A model generated the notes under the pieces. That model was not told where the DNA came from and did no database searches. It saw nothing but the letters and a program-made list of their open reading frames with translations. 64,000 bases of DNA from Streptococcus oralis (lineage in GTDB: Bacteria > Bacillota > Bacilli > Lactobacillales > Streptococcaceae): the NCBI RefSeq assembly GCF_001578935.1, contig NZ_KQ969521.1, positions 1,070,420-1,134,419 of the forward strand, in the 5' to 3' direction. A program made the position numbers and the translations under genes. Shown here one piece after another: positions 1 to 7,745 of the stretch (positions are counted from its first letter, which is position 1; every line of letters begins with the position of its first letter).

Positions 1-700
1 CTTTTTTGTCAGCCAAGAGTTTGTTGTAGATATTCAAGAAGAGAGATTTTTCTTCAGCTGTCAAATCTTTGACAAGAGCCGCTTCGTCGAGTTGGATGCG
101 AGTCGCACCAAGTTCAGCCAATTTTGCAAAAACTTCTTGGTAAGCAGCTACTAAGCTGTCTACGAAGTCTTCTGCTTTCACGCCCTCTTCAAAGTCTGAT
201 AATTGAAGGAAAGTGAATGGACCTACAAGAACAGGACGAGTGTTCAATCCAAGTTCTTTTGCTTCTTGGAACTCATCAAAAATCTTGTGACCAGCCAATT
301 TAACTTGAGTGTCTTTTTCAAATTTAGGAACGATGTAGTGATAGTTGGTGTTGAACCATTTCTTCATCGGAAGGGCACGAACATCCCCTTTTTCTCCTTG
401 GTAACCACGTCCCAAAGCAAAGTAACGCTCAAGCTCAGACAAGTCCAAGTTTTGAACAGATGCAGGGACCACGTTGAAAAGGAAGGCTGCATCTAGGAAG
501 TTGTCATAGTGAGAAAAGTCATTTGATGGGATTTCAGTGATGCCTTTTTCTTTGACAATGTTCCAGTGTTTTGCGCGCAAGTCTTTAGCTGCTGCCAAAA
601 GTTCTTCTTCTGAGATTTCTTTTCTAAAGTATTTTTCAGTTGTAAATTTTAATTCGCGGAATTCGCCCAAACGAGGGAAACCGATGATCGTAGTTGACAT
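1..700 (-). CDS. metE: Cobalamin-independent methionine synthase, N-terminal part (cut by window edge)
   Basis: The protein would transfer the methyl group of 5-methyltetrahydropteroyl-triglutamate to homocysteine in the last step of methionine synthesis. I translated the minus strand from the ATG at 700-698: it begins [19 protein letters not shown], typical of MetE N-termini, and stays open to base 1, giving about 233 of roughly 750 expected residues. The start is supported by a GGAGGA ribosome site just upstream. A perfect MET-box lies about 85 bp upstream, so control by a MetR/MtaR-type LysR regulator is likely. The C-terminal zinc-binding catalytic half is outside the window. Confidence 0.93.
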   Translation of the reverse strand, partial: MSTTIIGFPRLGEFRELKFTTEKYFRKEISEEELLAAAKDLRAKHWNIVKEKGITEIPSNDFSHYDNFLDAAFLFNVVPASVQNLDLSELERYFALGRGYQGEKGDVRALPMKKWFNTNYHYIVPKFEKDTQVKLAGHKIFDEFQEAKELGLNTRPVLVGPFTFLQLSDFEEGVKAEDFVDSLVAAYQEVFAKLAELGATRIQLDEAALVKDLTAEEKSLFLNIYNKLLADKK

Positions 701-782
701 GATGTGTCCTCCAAAATTTGTTGTTGAAACTATCTTAACAGAAAAGAGACTGTCTGTATAATTGTAAATAATTAGGCTTTGA

Positions 783-799
783 TATAGTTTGAAACTATA
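783..799 (-). promoter_or_regulatory. MET-box (MetR/MtaR operator) upstream of metE
   Basis: The sequence TATAGTTTGAAACTATA is a perfect 17-bp palindrome about 85 bp upstream of the metE start. It matches the MET-box consensus described for methionine regulons in Streptococcaceae. A weaker half-site (TGAAACTAT) lies at about 724-732. The activator gene is not in the window. Confidence 0.8.
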
Positions 800-814
800 T
801 CACTCTTTGGGTAA

Positions 815-843
815 CAAAAAAAGACTTGAGACCTGCGTCTCAA
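815..843 (-). terminator. Rho-independent terminator (minus strand)
   Basis: The stem TTGAGAC/GTCTCAA (826-832 and 837-843) has a 4-base loop, and on the minus strand it is followed by a T-tract (A-run at 815-822). It would end transcription from the toxin-antitoxin pair before the metE promoter. Confidence 0.7.
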
Positions 844-1052
844 ATCCTTTGTATTGCTAGTTTTATGGCTGTATTTTAGTTGAAATGCTCAAACGAGCCA
901 TTGACAATTCTTATAAGTGACTATGGCTTGCTATTAGAAAAGACTATAGGTTGATTTTCCTTTGGTATTTTTGATATTTCCCTGAAAAAGTGCGGACGGG
1001 AGGTAAAATTGTTCTGTGGATGATTTTAGCCAACCAAGTAATCTCATCTCTA

Positions 1053-1349
1053 TCAACTTTTTTCCTGTTCAAGTGGGACGACTGCTAGTGTCTTTCCTAA
1101 ACTGGCTAAGACTTTCAAGACCGTATCCAACTGAGGACTAGTCTTTCCTGTTTCCATCCTAGCTATGACAGGCTGGCTTACTCCACTGAGTTCTTCTAGT
1201 TTTTTCTGACTGATACCTTGCTCATGTCTAGCCTCAATCAACTCACTCATAATAGCCACTCGCATATCACTTTCAAGAATTTCTTCCTTGGTAAAGAGTT
1301 CTGTTCGGACATCCTTCCAATTACTTCCAATGGCACTATTCTTCATCAC
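1053..1349 (-). CDS. HigA-type XRE-family antitoxin
   Basis: This 98-residue protein carries an XRE/Cro helix-turn-helix: residues about 35-75 read [20 protein letters not shown] and continue into the recognition helix with the IARMETGK motif. This is the usual HigA/antitoxin layout. It would bind the cognate RelE/HigB toxin and repress the shared promoter. It overlaps the upstream toxin remnant by 14 bases (1336-1349), the toxin-first order typical of higBA. The antitoxin frame is intact although the toxin is broken, so it is now an orphan antitoxin. A palindrome over the promoter at 1714-1742 is its likely operator. Confidence 0.82.
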   Translation of the reverse strand: MMKNSAIGSNWKDVRTELFTKEEILESDMRVAIMSELIEARHEQGISQKKLEELSGVSQPVIARMETGKTSPQLDTVLKVLASLGKTLAVVPLEQEKS

Positions 1350-1691
1350 TTAACCCTCTTTCTTTTATGTCCTTCAGTCCACGCTTGGCTTTTTCAATTT
1401 CTCTCCTAGGAGTTTTCTGAGTCTTTTTGACAAAATGATGTAAGAGAACAAAACTCCCATCAAGCCAAGGCACAAATAATATCCTATCCCTCAGAGGTCT
1501 TAGTTCCCAAATCTCATCTTCCAAATGTTTGCACCAGCTCTAGTCCCATGCTGACTAAGCAACTCGATATAGTCATTTAGTTTATTGAGTTTGATGCGAC
1601 TTGTCCTTACTCTTCTTTCTAGCCAATTCTCTCATATAATCTAAGACTGGCTCATTTCCATTTTTTCCTTATAGAAGTAAATCGTATGCAC
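1336..1691 (-). pseudogene. HigB/RelE-type (Gp49-like) toxin, frameshifted
   Basis: Only the last 62 codons (1336-1524) are open. Upstream on the minus strand the coding sense continues in other frames: from a GTG at 1691-1689 I read HTIYFYKEK, then after a frame change NEPVLDYMRELARKKSKDK, then [23 protein letters not shown], then [16 protein letters not shown]. Each junction sits at a short direct repeat or homopolymer (an A6 run; a CATCAAA-type repeat; an ACATTTGGAA-type repeat). This fits three small deletions of 1, 5 and 10 bases; the sizes are inferred from how the family normally reads. An AGAGGG ribosome site precedes the GTG. The intact protein would be an mRNA interferase-like toxin of about 117-122 residues. 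Confidence 0.8.
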
Positions 1692-1713
1692 CAAGTACCC
1701 TCTTTCTAACTCA

Positions 1714-1742
1714 ATTATAACTCAAAAGTTATTAAAAGTAAA
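1714..1742 (-). promoter_or_regulatory. Promoter and operator of the toxin-antitoxin pair
   Basis: On the minus strand, TTTACT (1742-1737) and TATAAT (1719-1714) are separated by exactly 17 bases. The palindrome TAACT-N4-AGTTA (1718-1731) overlaps the -10 and the spacer, where an autoregulating antitoxin would bind. Confidence 0.65.
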
Positions 1743-1755
1743 TTCTAATATTCAT

Positions 1756-1791
1756 AAAAAGGAGACCTTAGAATCATTTTCTAAAGGTCTC
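1756..1791 (-). terminator. Terminator after the glycosylase-like gene
   Basis: GAGACC (1762-1767) pairs with GGTCTC (1786-1791), extended by imperfect TTAGA/TCTAA pairing, with a T-run on the minus side (A-run 1756-1760). It ends the 1850-2603 pair and insulates the toxin-antitoxin promoter. Confidence 0.65.
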
Positions 1792-1849
1792 ATCTTTATT
1801 ATTCGAAAAATTTACGAGAAGAGTTATAATGTGGAGCTAAGCCTGACTC

Positions 1850-2215
1850 TTACTCCAGCTCAATGCTTTTCTCTCGGAGATTAGCCAGACACTCCTCATA
1901 GTATTCTGCATCATGCTCACTATAGACGGGATTCCCCAACTTTTCCTCAGGCAAGTCTTCATAAGGAGGACAGGTTTTGCCACGGTAGTTCTTGTCCAGC
2001 CACTCTTGACTGACATTGTAGCCACGGTTAGCCATCTCCTCCATGATCAAGCGATGATAGGCATAGAGACGATAGGGCGAGTGGGTAAAGACATAGTTCA
2101 CCGTCGCATGCTTTCTGCCCCAGCCATTGCCACGAAGGGCGCAACACTCTCGATGTTGCCCCAAGAGCTGAGGACGGGGAAGTTGTGAAATCAAAGCTTC
2201 ATGCCAAAGTCTCAT
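1850..2215 (-). CDS. Pyrimidine-dimer glycosylase-like protein (TIGR02328/Pyr_excise family)
   Basis: This 121-residue protein begins MRLWHEALISQLPRPQLLGQ and continues HRECCALRGNGWG. The N-terminal pattern aligns with T4 endonuclease V: the HRE motif fits its Arg22-Glu23 region and a following Arg fits Arg26. T4 endonuclease V excises UV-induced thymine dimers using Thr2 as nucleophile. Here residue 2 is Arg, so glycosylase activity is not certain. An AAGGAG ribosome site supports the start. The gene overlaps the 3' end of the DUF1722 gene by 17 bases, so the two are translationally coupled. Confidence 0.7.
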   Translation of the reverse strand: MRLWHEALISQLPRPQLLGQHRECCALRGNGWGRKHATVNYVFTHSPYRLYAYHRLIMEEMANRGYNVSQEWLDKNYRGKTCPPYEDLPEEKLGNPVYSEHDAEYYEECLANLREKSIELE

Positions 2216-2603
2216 GGGAGTCTCCTTTCAGTAAGGTAGAATGTTGCAAGTAGGTATTGGGATAGCAATCCAGCAACACTCGAGTCTTAGCAATCACATC
2301 TTCCTTAGAAGCTTGACCAAAGCGGTAGCGATCCAGCAAGAGCATATAGTCTCTGCGCTCAGCATCTGTCGCTTTCTTTTTGAAATAGCCCCAAATATGC
2401 TGAAAGGCATTGCAAACCTGACCTCTATGTTCTGGAATCCGGCAAGCACGATCAATCATCTCTTGAACCCGACTCAGCTCCACCACTTCTTGCTTTAGAT
2501 ACTGGCGAATCTCATTGTAAATATTGCTAGAATGACTCAAAACGAGGTATTTGTTTCTAGCCCAGAGTTGCTGACACTGGGATTTTGGGTTAGTTTGTTC
2601 CAT
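2199..2603 (-). CDS. DUF1722 (YbgA-like) protein
   Basis: This 134-residue protein has the DUF1722/YbgA signature LWARNKYLVLSHSSNIYNEI near the N-terminus (residues about 13-32), followed by a helical region rich in charged residues with YMLLLDRYRFGQ. In other bacteria DUF1722 is fused to DUF523 or lies beside photolyase genes; its biochemical role is not settled. Here it is coupled to a pyrimidine-dimer glycosylase-like gene, so a role in UV-damage handling is a reasonable inference. The AAGGAG ribosome site fits the ATG at 2603. Confidence 0.7.
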   Translation of the reverse strand: MEQTNPKSQCQQLWARNKYLVLSHSSNIYNEIRQYLKQEVVELSRVQEMIDRACRIPEHRGQVCNAFQHIWGYFKKKATDAERRDYMLLLDRYRFGQASKEDVIAKTRVLLDCYPNTYLQHSTLLKGDSHETLA

Positions 2604-2776
2604 CTTTCTCCTTGTTTTCTATCCGTTTCCGGGAAATATGGAAACAAAGTTATTTCTATAAAATGAGCGAATCAATTACTCCATCACCCTTTAAAGTTTT
2701 TCAAAAACTCTTTAAGTTCAGCATCGGCTTCTGGTGTGGTTCCTGATTTTTCTAATAAACCTTGTTCGACAACCCC

Positions 2777-5700
2777 TTAAATACCTGAATAAGTCTCTAC
2801 TAACAACTGAATCTTACGTAAAACTTCTTGCTTTTTCCGTTCACGCGCTCCCTGTCGACGAGAAGTTGGTGGAATAATCGAATCTAAATCAGTCCCACTA
2901 TTTTCAGCATAACCTCGTTGAATTGATTTGTCGATAAACAATTGATAATCAGCTACAAGTTTCTCAGCCTCGGCTAGGTCGTGAATCGCGATTTTCTTGC
3001 GCTCCTTGCCATATTCATAGAAAGCATTGATAATCCCATCATGGTCTTTCAATTTTTGCAAATCGGTGTCATTGATAAATCCGATAACCAACTCTTCTTT
3101 GGCACGAATATCGATACTAGAACGAATTACACGACTAACTTCTGCTTTCATTACTTCTTTAGACTCAGAATTCTTCGATTTTTCAACAATTAACGCCAAG
3201 ATATAGTCTAGGTTAATCTCATCAGTTTTTAGTAACTCAATTTCAAATTCGACATCTGAAAGGTCAACATCCAAATCCTTAGTCTTTTCATAGTTTTTAA
3301 GATTCAAAAATTCATCTCGAATTTCCACATAGGCACTTCTTAAATCTTGAAGATAACCTTCTGAAATAGGTTTGTCGATTTCTTGGAATTCATCATAATT
3401 TCGAAGAACATTATCAAGTTTCAACAACTCACCAAATAACTTAACAAACTCTTTTTTCTCATGATCTGTCTCAATTTCTTGCGGGTTCGGGAATCTTTCC
3501 AGAATTTCCTGACAAACCTCAGTATATCCTTTGACCTCGATACCCGTTACTTGATCGACGAAACCATCCATGTATTCACTAAAGCTTTTTTCTAAGATGA
3601 TTTCAAGCTTATTGGTGTCCCCAAAAGTCTTAATTGCTTCTTGCGTAGCCTTTTCTAAATCACGGAAACAAACAATATTCCCAAAAGGTTTAACTTTGTT
3701 AAAAATCCGATTGGTTCTCGAGAATGCCTGAATCAAACCATGATAACGTAGATTTTTATCGACAAAGAGTGTATTCATAGTCGGGGCATCAAATCCCGTC
3801 AAGAACATACCAACTACAATCAGCAAATCCACTTCTTTAGACTTAACTCGTTTAGAAAGGTCACGATAGTAATTTTGAAACTCTTTCCCATCAGTTGAGA
3901 AGTTAGTCTTGAACATGTGATTATAGTCATCAATCGCTTTTTCCAGAAACTCTTTAGAAGATTGTGGCATGGCTGTATCTTGCGGTTCGAGCTCTTCATC
4001 TTGAATTTCCCCATAAGCTGACTGTTCTTCATTTGGTGCGAAGCTAAAGATGGTTGCAACTTTCAAGCGTTTAGCTTCTGGTAAAGTTGCTTGTTGTCGC
4101 TGGAGTTCGTCGTAGTATAGTTTAGCAGCTTCAATACTTTGTACAGCTAGCATGGCATTAAATCCAAACAGTTGTTTTTGCTTATGAGTATAATGTTGAT
4201 TTCGATGCGTTTTGTCATTATAAACTCTCAACAGATACTCTGTGATAGTTGCGATCCGTTCTGGATGCAAAAGGAGTTCCTTCTCCATCTTTTTGAGTTT
4301 CTTCTCATCAATCTCTTGGCCAACTGCTTTTTCAGCTTCTCTATATTTATTGATTTCAGGCTTGATATAGTTATAGTCAACCTTGAACTTCAATACTTTT
4401 TTATCTCGAATAGCATCTGTGATAACGTAGTTATGAAGTTGTTCTCCAAAAACTTCCTGGGTCGTTTCTCCCGTTAAGCTATTTTCTGGGAAAATCGGTG
4501 TTCCTGTAAATCCATACAAGGCGTACTGTTTAAAGGCCTTCTTAATACGCTTTTGCGCCTTCCCAAACTGGGAGCGGTGACACTCGTCAAAAATCAAAAC
4601 ACATTTTTTATTGTAGATTTCATGATTTGGATTTGCTGTTATAAATTTATTTAACTTCTGAATAGTTGTGACAACAATTCGATCATCATTTTCTTCGATA
4701 CTGCGTTGTAGTTCTTTTGTGTTATTGCTACCATTGACTGAATTTGGTTGGAATTTTTGATATTCCTTCATGGTTTGATAATCTAAGTCTTTTCTATCCA
4801 CCACAAAAATTACTTTATCAATATAGTCCAACTCTGTTGCCAAGCGTGCAGTCTTAAAGCTGGTCAAGGTTTTCCCTGAACCCGTCGTATGCCAGATATA
4901 ACCACAAGCATTGATGGTTCCAAAATTCTTCATTTCATTGGAAGAATGAATCTTGCGCAAGATACTTTCAGTTGCTGCTATCTGATAAGGGCGCATGATG
5001 AGCAAGGTATTATCCACATCAAAAACACAATACTTGATCAAGACTTCCAAGAGGACACGCTTACTTAAGAAAGTAATAGTAAAATCTTCCAATTCGTGAA
5101 TAGTCTTATTCTTACGGTCTGCCCACTCACAGGTAAACTCATAGTGATTTTTATTTTGAGCTGTCGTATTTGCAAAGTAGCGTGTATAAGTGCCATTCGA
5201 AATCACAAAAATCTGAACATACTTATACAAAGAATTTTCGCTGTTAAAGCTTTCCTTACTATAACGGTGAACCTGATTAAAGGCTTCTTGTAGACTAACT
5301 CCACGCTTCTTCAATTCAATCTGAACTAGCGGAAGACCATTTACCAAAATAGTGACATCATAACGGTTGGTATGACTCCCCACTTGCGTCACTTGGTTGA
5401 TGACCTGCATGCTGTTGTTGTGAATATTTTTCTTGTCGAGGATGAAAATATTTTTAATCCGTCCATCATCAAAGACAAAGTCATAGATATGATTTTCTTG
5501 GATTTTTCGTGTCTTTTCAACCAAACCTTCATTGGGACAGTCTAAATACTCGACTACAAAACGTTGCCATTCAGCATCCGTAAAGCTCACCTTATTAAGC
5601 TTTTCAATTTGAACCTTTGCATTCGCTAAAAGCTCTGAAGGAGTATGGATATCCAATCGTTCATAATTGAGACCATTGACCAAATCCGTAAGCAATTGTC

Positions 5701-5827
5701 TTTCCAAATCTGCCTCAGACTGAAATTCTCTATCTGTGCGATACTCTGGTTGATACTCAGCCAAGAGAATCCCTTCATTTGTTTCCGCAATTACTTCATG
5801 TACTTTTGAATAATCAACCATAATCAT
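2777..5827 (-). CDS. hsdR: Type I restriction endonuclease subunit R (IC-like), probably shortened at the C-terminus
   Basis: The motor and nuclease subunit of the R-M complex, 1016 residues. The PD-(D/E)xK nuclease is visible: Asp157, then Glu171-x-Lys173 (ELK), then Gln185-xxx-Tyr189, spaced as in EcoR124I. The SF2 translocase follows with Walker A TTGSGKT at 314-320, DECH at 414-417, the TGTPIF motif at about 441-446 and QAFSRTNR as motif VI. The frame stays coding-like for 31 more codons after the TAA at 2777-2779 (GVVEQGLLEKSG through LKEFLKNFKG, stop at about 2684), so the TAA looks like a recent nonsense change. It lies 25 bases downstream of prrC. M1 or M3 could be the start. Confidence 0.93.
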   Translation of the reverse strand: MIMVDYSKVHEVIAETNEGILLAEYQPEYRTDREFQSEADLERQLLTDLVNGLNYERLDIHTPSELLANAKVQIEKLNKVSFTDAEWQRFVVEYLDCPNEGLVEKTRKIQENHIYDFVFDDGRIKNIFILDKKNIHNNSMQVINQVTQVGSHTNRYDVTILVNGLPLVQIELKKRGVSLQEAFNQVHRYSKESFNSENSLYKYVQIFVISNGTYTRYFANTTAQNKNHYEFTCEWADRKNKTIHELEDFTITFLSKRVLLEVLIKYCVFDVDNTLLIMRPYQIAATESILRKIHSSNEMKNFGTINACGYIWHTTGSGKTLTSFKTARLATELDYIDKVIFVVDRKDLDYQTMKEYQKFQPNSVNGSNNTKELQRSIEENDDRIVVTTIQKLNKFITANPNHEIYNKKCVLIFDECHRSQFGKAQKRIKKAFKQYALYGFTGTPIFPENSLTGETTQEVFGEQLHNYVITDAIRDKKVLKFKVDYNYIKPEINKYREAEKAVGQEIDEKKLKKMEKELLLHPERIATITEYLLRVYNDKTHRNQHYTHKQKQLFGFNAMLAVQSIEAAKLYYDELQRQQATLPEAKRLKVATIFSFAPNEEQSAYGEIQDEELEPQDTAMPQSSKEFLEKAIDDYNHMFKTNFSTDGKEFQNYYRDLSKRVKSKEVDLLIVVGMFLTGFDAPTMNTLFVDKNLRYHGLIQAFSRTNRIFNKVKPFGNIVCFRDLEKATQEAIKTFGDTNKLEIILEKSFSEYMDGFVDQVTGIEVKGYTEVCQEILERFPNPQEIETDHEKKEFVKLFGELLKLDNVLRNYDEFQEIDKPISEGYLQDLRSAYVEIRDEFLNLKNYEKTKDLDVDLSDVEFEIELLKTDEINLDYILALIVEKSKNSESKEVMKAEVSRVIRSSIDIRAKEELVIGFINDTDLQKLKDHDGIINAFYEYGKERKKIAIHDLAEAEKLVADYQLFIDKSIQRGYAENSGTDLDSIIPPTSRRQGARERKKQEVLRKIQLLVETYSGI

Positions 5828-5852
5828 AATCTCTCGTTATTCTATGTATATT

Positions 5853-7076
5853 CTAGTTTAAATGATTAATATCTTTGTTAAAATATAGTTTTTCAATAAA
5901 CGTTTTATATATTTCTTTAAAATATACTTTATCATCCTCTGTCAACTCTGGAAATTCCTCGGAGGACTGCTTATCATGACTAAATAAATTTAAGTATCTA
6001 TTATAAATAGCTGTATTTTCGTTAACAGGTAAAAGTCCTTTCCACTCTTTATACCCTAAATAAGTAGAAGTTTTTTCAAAAACTGTCCTTAATAAATTGT
6101 AATGATATTTTTCCAATTGTTCTTGTTGGATTGCTTCATCAATAATGTCAATTACCTTCAAATGATAGGCAAATGGAGAATCATTAGTCTCTTTTAGATA
6201 GTATGTTTCTCTACCATCATTTGATGATACTCTGTGCTCAAATACCAATCTTGTAAGTGAATCTCCTCTAAGTTCATTAAACAATACATTAAAAAATAAA
6301 GGATGGTGTGTTGTAATAATGAATTTTAAACCCGCTGATATAGATGCTTCTGATGTTTCTTTTTTAAAATTACTTTTCTTTATTAAACTAGCTAAATCAA
6401 CAGCAATTTCAATGATTCTCCGATCATCTAATGAAGAAACAGGATCATCAATAAAAATATATTTAAGTTCTGGAAAAGAATCTGGATCATCATTTTTACT
6501 TTCAATAACTTCATTTATAAAAGTATAGAAAAGACTCCATATAAAATTTGTTTCCTCTCCCTTAGAAATTTTTATATCGTTCTCTGTAATTCTAGTAGAT
6601 GTTCCATTCTCATTTTTATCAGTATAAGTTTTTGAAAAAGAAACATTTGTATAATCATTAAATCTTGGCTCAATTATCTGCTGGTGGTTTCTTTTAACAT
6701 GACCTACTGGATAAATGCCTAGGTAATCTTGAAACAGATTAATTATATTTCTATCCAATCCTTGTTCCTCAATAATATACTTTACAAATTTTGAATCGGG
6801 ATTAATGTTTAGACTTCTAACTTCATCTTGATCCAAATCATTATTCCAAGAAAAAAGATCTTCTGTAAAAGCATTGTAGTAAAAAATTTTCTTGTCCTTG
6901 ATAGATATTTCTTGTTCTACCTTATCTCGATTATCATCTAAAATTTGCTTGACTACCATGGAAAGTCTAGTTTTTCCACTTCCATTGAAAGCATATAGAA
7001 GAGAACTCTTAGATTTTCTTAAAATAAGATCATTTGCAACATCTTCCAGTGATTTAAAACTTTTATAATCCGTCAT
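5853..7076 (-). CDS. prrC: PrrC-like anticodon nuclease (ABC-type ATPase with C-terminal tRNase domain)
   Basis: PrrC of E. coli is a latent tRNA-Lys anticodon nuclease held silent by a type IC R-M complex and released when phage proteins disable that complex. Counting from an upstream ATG at 7100, the protein has Walker A AFNGSGKT at 37-44, an ABC-like signature SKGEE at 179-183, Walker [13 protein letters not shown] at 215-226 and a TTHHP switch at 263-267. Its segment [16 protein letters not shown] is what I recall from PrrC. The C-domain has Arg338-xxx-Glu342 and His375, matching the spacing of the PrrC triad Arg320/Glu324/His356. The ATG at 7076 has the better ribosome site (GGAAAAAGAG) and gives 407 residues against 396 in E. 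coli. It overlaps hsdS' by 14 bases and sits between hsdS and hsdR, as in the prr locus. Confidence 0.88.
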   Translation of the reverse strand: MTDYKSFKSLEDVANDLILRKSKSSLLYAFNGSGKTRLSMVVKQILDDNRDKVEQEISIKDKKIFYYNAFTEDLFSWNNDLDQDEVRSLNINPDSKFVKYIIEEQGLDRNIINLFQDYLGIYPVGHVKRNHQQIIEPRFNDYTNVSFSKTYTDKNENGTSTRITENDIKISKGEETNFIWSLFYTFINEVIESKNDDPDSFPELKYIFIDDPVSSLDDRRIIEIAVDLASLIKKSNFKKETSEASISAGLKFIITTHHPLFFNVLFNELRGDSLTRLVFEHRVSSNDGRETYYLKETNDSPFAYHLKVIDIIDEAIQQEQLEKYHYNLLRTVFEKTSTYLGYKEWKGLLPVNENTAIYNRYLNLFSHDKQSSEEFPELTEDDKVYFKEIYKTFIEKLYFNKDINHLN

Positions 7077-7671
7077 AATTCTCTTTTTCCTTTTCATCAA
7101 AATCTAATATTCTGTCTCTCCAGTATTCATACTGTTTCTGTCTTAGTTCGATTTCTTTTGGAAGACCTTCAGAAATAGAGTTGGTTAAGGTGTTGAAATT
7201 GTCAAGAATGGAGACAATTCTTTTTTGTTCAGTGAGAGGAGGCAGAACAATTTTAAATTTTTCCATATCCTTCGAATTGATTCGGACAACTTTTGTCCCG
7301 GTCACTTTTCTTTCCTTTTGAGATTGAAACGAAATCGATCTTAGCCAATAATTCAAGTACCGTGAATTTTGACTCGTACGAATGATATAACTATCTCCAG
7401 AAATTCCAATTTCTTCTTTTCCTTCCCAAACAATTGATTTCCCAACATCTTCAACATTTTCAGATGTTGTTGCCATTATCAAATCATTAGGATAGGCTTT
7501 TTTTAACTTTTCGAATACTATTTCACTAGTTTTAGAAAGAGTTTCAACAACTATAAAATCGTATTTAGTGTAAATTTGTCCGTAGTGAATAACAGATTTC
7601 CCATTTTCTGTAAACTCCTTCTTCTGAAGTCCATTTCCTCTTACAAAATCACAAATTACTCCCAACTTCAC
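7063..7671 (-). CDS. Partial type I specificity subunit (one target-recognition domain), possibly expressed only by fusion
   Basis: About 202 residues holding one HsdS target-recognition domain plus a conserved helical region ([17 protein letters not shown], then [18 protein letters not shown]). The domain is clearly homologous to the first domain of the complete hsdS upstream; both share [19 protein letters not shown] and ATTSEN. The only start is a GTG at 7671 with no convincing ribosome site. The open frame runs further upstream to the 5-bp repeat at the end of hsdS, where loss of one repeat unit would join the two frames. It may be a silent spare domain or a conditional third domain. Confidence 0.75.
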   Translation of the reverse strand: MKLGVICDFVRGNGLQKKEFTENGKSVIHYGQIYTKYDFIVVETLSKTSEIVFEKLKKAYPNDLIMATTSENVEDVGKSIVWEGKEEIGISGDSYIIRTSQNSRYLNYWLRSISFQSQKERKVTGTKVVRINSKDMEKFKIVLPPLTEQKRIVSILDNFNTLTNSISEGLPKEIELRQKQYEYWRDRILDFDEKEKENYDGL

Positions 7672-7730
7672 TCGAATTGGACCAAATACCCACTGTAAAA
7701 GCTTGATAATAGCGGAGTTGTCCCACTCCT

Positions 7731-7745
7731 CTACTCTACTCTACT
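7731..7745. repeat. Pentanucleotide tandem repeat (CTACT x3) at the hsdS stop codon
   Basis: Three perfect CTACT units (GAGTA on the minus strand) plus flanking partial units. The hsdS stop codon (TAG at 7733-7731) lies within it. Loss of one unit (minus 5) or gain of two (plus 10) puts hsdS in frame with hsdS'. This is directly readable; actual slippage is not shown. Confidence 0.85.

Noticed and set aside
203..761. Plus-strand frames over metE
   Set aside because: They are antisense to the clear metE frame and have no recognisable features.
957..1060. Third copy of the structured element (AAAGTGCGGACGGGAGG near 985)
   Set aside because: Only a short similarity to the core; no closing stem or matching hairpins were found.
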